Shown piece by piece: positions 61,058 through 64,000 of a stretch of 64,000 nucleotides of DNA. Under the pieces are notes generated by a model. The model had not been told where the DNA came from. It made no database searches and saw only the letters and a program-made list of their open reading frames with translations. Numbering within the stretch: position 1 is the stretch's first letter; the number at the start of each line of letters is the position of its first letter. The stretch covers positions 930,001-994,000 of the forward strand of contig NZ_CP171843.1 of the NCBI RefSeq assembly GCF_048020265.1, read 5' to 3'. The position numbers and the translations under genes were made by a program. The stretch is from Limnohabitans_A sp048020265. GTDB taxonomy: Bacteria; Pseudomonadota; Gammaproteobacteria; Burkholderiales; Burkholderiaceae_C.

Positions 61058-62461
61058 TTATTTCATTTGACGCTTGGCGGCCAAGGTCAGGGGGGCCAAG
61101 GTGATGAGTGAAATCAATTCACCGTCGAGTTTGCCGACTTCGTTCAGATAGTCGTTTTGTTGATTCCGAACGGGGGTGATGTTGGCTTCCTCGATATCGA
61201 TCACACGCTCGATGCGGTCCACAATCAAAGCCCAGGGCTCGTTGTCGACCCGCACCACCACGTATGAGGAGGTCTCAAGGGGCTGGACACCCAGCATGCC
61301 ACGCAGGTCAATCACGGGCGCTATCTCGCCTTTGATCTGAATGACTCCGCTGAGGCTTTTGTCGCCCTCGGGCAGATCAACACTGGGGCTGTACTCTTCA
61401 ACCCGATCCACCAGGCCCAAGGGCAGGGCGCAGCGTTCACTCCCGAGTCTGAAGGACAGCATGCGGCGCACAGCGCTGGCTGCTAAGTGGTTGTTGTGGA
61501 GCATGAAGGTGGTTTGCTGGGTCAAAAAGCGCTGGTAATGGGCAATGGCTTGTGGCGACAACAATCCGGTCATGGACAACAGGCCGGTCATGTGACCCTC
61601 GCGTGTGGCCGCGCCATTGAGGTAACCCTCCAGCTGCGCATCGTGCGAACCGGCCACCGACTGAACCGCATCGCGGGCGTAGCGTTCAATGCCCAATATG
61701 GCAGACACGCTCACCCCCAGTTGGAGGCCTTGTACTTTGACCACCAGGACAAAACGGGCAGGGGTGATGTTGGGCCGGTTGAGCAAGCCGCCCAGCGACA
61801 CCACCAACAAAGCCTGGCCGCGCAGCTGCATCAGGCCTTGCACTTCGTGTGTTGCGCCGGGCAGTTGGGTCAGGGGACCGATCTCGACGATTTCTTGCAC
61901 ATGGGCCATGTGCAAGGCATAGGTTTCGTCGCTGTCTTCGACCGTGACCGTGGCCATATCCAGGTTGGACTGTTTGGCGGCTTCGGTGTGATGGTTGTCG
62001 TTCAGGTCAAAACCGATCAGACCGCCGCCGCCCTCGGGCACGCCTGTGGGGTCCATTTGGCGCATGTCGAGGGAACGTTCGTCCAGCAACAGCACCATGC
62101 GTTCGTTCAGCGTGAACTCGCCGCAAACCAGGTTGTGCTGGCCCGGGTCGACATAGGGCGTGAGCAGCGATTCGTCCAGGTTGATCTTGTTGTGCACACG
62201 GTCCACTTGCACGGCGATGTTTTCGTGGCCAGTCATGACCACGAGCAAATTGCCATGCGGGTCGGCTGCGCGTTGGCCCATGCCCAGGCGCAGGGCCAGG
62301 TCGATCTTGAGCAGCACCGTACCGGCCACATTGACCAAGCCCTCCACTTCCGCAGGCGCATAGGGCAGGGGGGTGATCGCCAAAGACTCCAGCACCTGGC
62401 TCACGGCCGAGGCACGCAGTGCGAAGCGGTTGTCTTGAATGTCGAAAAGGACCAGTTCCAT
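61058..62461 (-). CDS. Triple CheW-domain coupling protein
   Basis: A 467-aa protein made of three CheW domains in a row (about 1-135, 165-300, 325-467), each with the strand pattern FxLxxxxVxxVLE / EGLxxVxGxxLxxxDLxxxLG. The first has VEGLVNVAGTVLLKIDLALR, the second VQGLMQLRGQALLVVSLGGL, the third LSGVIQIKGEIAPVIDLRGM. Such multi-CheW proteins are uncommon and could cross-link several kinase or receptor units in an array. It lies between the receptor and cheR genes. Confidence 0.88.
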   Translation of the reverse strand: MELVLFDIQDNRFALRASAVSQVLESLAITPLPYAPAEVEGLVNVAGTVLLKIDLALRLGMGQRAADPHGNLLVVMTGHENIAVQVDRVHNKINLDESLLTPYVDPGQHNLVCGEFTLNERMVLLLDERSLDMRQMDPTGVPEGGGGLIGFDLNDNHHTEAAKQSNLDMATVTVEDSDETYALHMAHVQEIVEIGPLTQLPGATHEVQGLMQLRGQALLVVSLGGLLNRPNITPARFVLVVKVQGLQLGVSVSAILGIERYARDAVQSVAGSHDAQLEGYLNGAATREGHMTGLLSMTGLLSPQAIAHYQRFLTQQTTFMLHNNHLAASAVRRMLSFRLGSERCALPLGLVDRVEEYSPSVDLPEGDKSLSGVIQIKGEIAPVIDLRGMLGVQPLETSSYVVVRVDNEPWALIVDRIERVIDIEEANITPVRNQQNDYLNEVGKLDGELISLITLAPLTLAAKRQMK

Positions 62462-62480
62462 GGTGTGAGGTCTCGGTGCC

Positions 62481-63986
62481 TTAGGTGCTGAACTTGGTGA
62501 TTTCGCTGCGGGTGGAGTCCGCCACCTTGGACAACTCGATCATGGAAGCGGCCAGTTCCTCAGAGGCCGCAGAGTTGCTGCGGGCGATCAGTTCGAGGTT
62601 TTCCACGCTGCTGTTGATCTCTTGGATCATTCGCGTTTGCTCTTCCACCGAAGCCGAAATGCGTTGCAGCATGCCGTCGGTTTGGGTGGACGCTTTCACG
62701 ATGCGTTCCATGTCAGAGCTGACTTCTTTGACCGCCACCACGGCTTCTTTGGCCTGCTGGCTGGCTTGTTGGATGAGTTGTGTGATTTCTTTGGTGCTGT
62801 CGGCGCTGCTGGCGGCGAGCTTGCCCACTTCGTCGGCCACCACGGCAAACCCTTTGCCGTGCTCGCCAGCGCGCGCGGCTTCAATCGCCGCGTTCAAGGA
62901 CAGCAGATTGGTTTTGTTGGCAATTTTTTCGATCACGTCGGTGATCTTGTTGATCTTTTCCGAGCTCAGGGCGATGCCGTTGACCACATCCACCATCTGC
63001 ACCATTTTGTGCTGGCCGTCGCGCACGATGGTGGTGGACTCTTGGGCTTGGCGGCTGGCGTGTTCGGTGTTGGAGGCAATGTCACTGACGGCTGCAGCGG
63101 TTTGACGGATGGCGCTGACCATGTGCCCAATGAATTGGGTCTGGCTTTGCGCGCCATCGGCCAGTTGACCAATCGCCGTGCTGGTGTCGTTGGCCGCGCC
63201 AGCCACCTGCTGGGCGTTTTCACCGATTTGTCGCATCGACACAGCCAAGGCCTCTAACGATTGGTTGATGTCGTTTTTGAGCTTGCCCAGGTCGCCAGCA
63301 CCTTCGGCGTGCACACGGTGGCTCAGGTCGCCGCGAGAGACGGCGTCCATCACCCGCACCACGTCACCGATGAGGTTGTCCAGCACCTCGACGGTGGCGC
63401 GGGCATCGGTCAGGATGCTCAAAAACTGCCCCGACTGGCCTTGTGTGGACAAGCGCAGGTCAAAGTTGCCTTGGGCCATGCCGCGCATGCTTTGGCTGAG
63501 CAATTGCACGGTGGTTTCCATGTTCTTTTGGACGGTGGCAATGCGCGCCAGAACTTGGGGATAAAGCCCGCGCAGACCCGCTGGTTGTGGGTGACGGGAG
63601 AAGTCACCTTCGCCCATGCGCGAGACCACGGTGATGGATTCGCGGAACACCGCTTCAATCTGGTCGAGCACGTCGTTGATGCGCCAGGCGGCATCCACCA
63701 GACGGCCTGAATTGGGGATGCCTGTGATGCGGGCTTCGAGCTGCCCTTGCGCGGCTTCTGACAAGACGTGGTTGATGCGCTCGAGCTGCGCATTTTCATT
63801 GGCGCATGCTTTGAGACCTGCCAACAAAAGCACGGCGATCACAGCCAACAAGGTCATCAGCGCATAGTTGTCCGGCGATTGCCACACCGCGATGCCGGCT
63901 GCCACAAGTCCCAAACCGCCGGTCGAGCCCAGCAAGACCAGGGGGCTGATGTCAAAGTGCTTGGAGGTCGAGGATGAAGCGCTCAT
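62481..63986 (-). CDS. Methyl-accepting protein without periplasmic sensor domain
   Basis: A 501-aa chemoreceptor. Two hydrophobic segments (about 14-34, 40-58) are almost adjacent, leaving only a short periplasmic loop. At least four HAMP-like units follow (GQLEAR, GDFSRH, GNFDLR, GDLSHR motifs) and then the signalling hairpin with EKIANKTNLLSLNAAIEAAR. It must sense internal or membrane-derived cues, or receive input from another protein. ATG at 63986. It heads the chemosensory operon, with the promoter outside the window. Confidence 0.93.
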   Translation of the reverse strand: MSASSSTSKHFDISPLVLLGSTGGLGLVAAGIAVWQSPDNYALMTLLAVIAVLLLAGLKACANENAQLERINHVLSEAAQGQLEARITGIPNSGRLVDAAWRINDVLDQIEAVFRESITVVSRMGEGDFSRHPQPAGLRGLYPQVLARIATVQKNMETTVQLLSQSMRGMAQGNFDLRLSTQGQSGQFLSILTDARATVEVLDNLIGDVVRVMDAVSRGDLSHRVHAEGAGDLGKLKNDINQSLEALAVSMRQIGENAQQVAGAANDTSTAIGQLADGAQSQTQFIGHMVSAIRQTAAAVSDIASNTEHASRQAQESTTIVRDGQHKMVQMVDVVNGIALSSEKINKITDVIEKIANKTNLLSLNAAIEAARAGEHGKGFAVVADEVGKLAASSADSTKEITQLIQQASQQAKEAVVAVKEVSSDMERIVKASTQTDGMLQRISASVEEQTRMIQEINSSVENLELIARSNSAASEELAASMIELSKVADSTRSEITKFST

Positions 63987-64000
63987 AGCTGACGCCCTTT

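Overview
The window looks like a chromosomal stretch of a betaproteobacterium of the order Burkholderiales, most likely family Comamonadaceae. This rests on the gene content (ubiquinone-type Coq7, PobA with an IclR regulator, HrpA, polar-type flagellar genes with sigma-54 and sigma-28 promoters), the high GC coding style and the protein sequences. It is an inference from reading; no database was searched. No rRNA, tRNA or CRISPR array was seen.

Layout. 1-2.3 kb: the end of a membrane-fusion (Alg44/HlyD-like) gene and a cellulose-synthase-like glycosyltransferase with a PilZ domain, i.e. a c-di-GMP-responsive exopolysaccharide synthase. 2.3-15.9 kb: housekeeping genes (an MnmC2-like oxidoreductase, YggX, ferredoxin-NADP reductase, DsbB, ArgA, HrpA, Coq7, a low-molecular-weight phosphatase, LemA/TPM, a CoA-transferase family protein). 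REP-like palindromes lie between genes and inside hrpA. 16-22.8 kb: pobA, a divergent IclR regulator and a complete branched-chain-type ABC importer, a plausible aromatic-acid uptake and catabolism block. 23-25.6 kb: an outer-membrane barrel protein and a poly-HAMP chemoreceptor.

25.8-35.9 kb: a flagellar operon on the minus strand (sigma-54 activator, fliE, F, G, H, I, J) behind a near-perfect sigma-54 promoter. Upstream lie two small unknown genes, a flagellin and a small helical-repeat gene with its own sigma-54 promoter. 36.6-52.2 kb: a surface and glycosylation island lying between two flagellin genes. It begins with a 1061-residue protein made almost entirely of 129 consecutive octapeptides, themselves arranged in 17-octad (136-residue) super-units. 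Divergent from it is a TPR/GT41 (OGT/SPINDLY-type) protein O-glycosyltransferase. Next come two GT2 enzymes, a LicD-type phosphotransferase, an ATP-grasp ligase, a SAM methyltransferase, a nested pair of IS3-family elements, a sugar aminotransferase and a TagD-like cytidylyltransferase. 52.3-53.7 kb: a second flagellin with a sigma-28 promoter, and flaG.

54-64 kb: an unknown gene, then a chemosensory operon of unusual make-up on the minus strand: a chemoreceptor without a periplasmic domain, a triple-CheW protein, CheR, CheB, a stand-alone receiver, a long CheA with a pseudo-HPt domain, and a short CheW-like protein.

The strongest candidate for an undescribed system is the octad-repeat protein paired with the GT41 enzyme. 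A very large Ser/Thr-rich solenoid with no signal peptide and no other domain sits head to head with a protein O-glycosyltransferase inside the flagellar locus.
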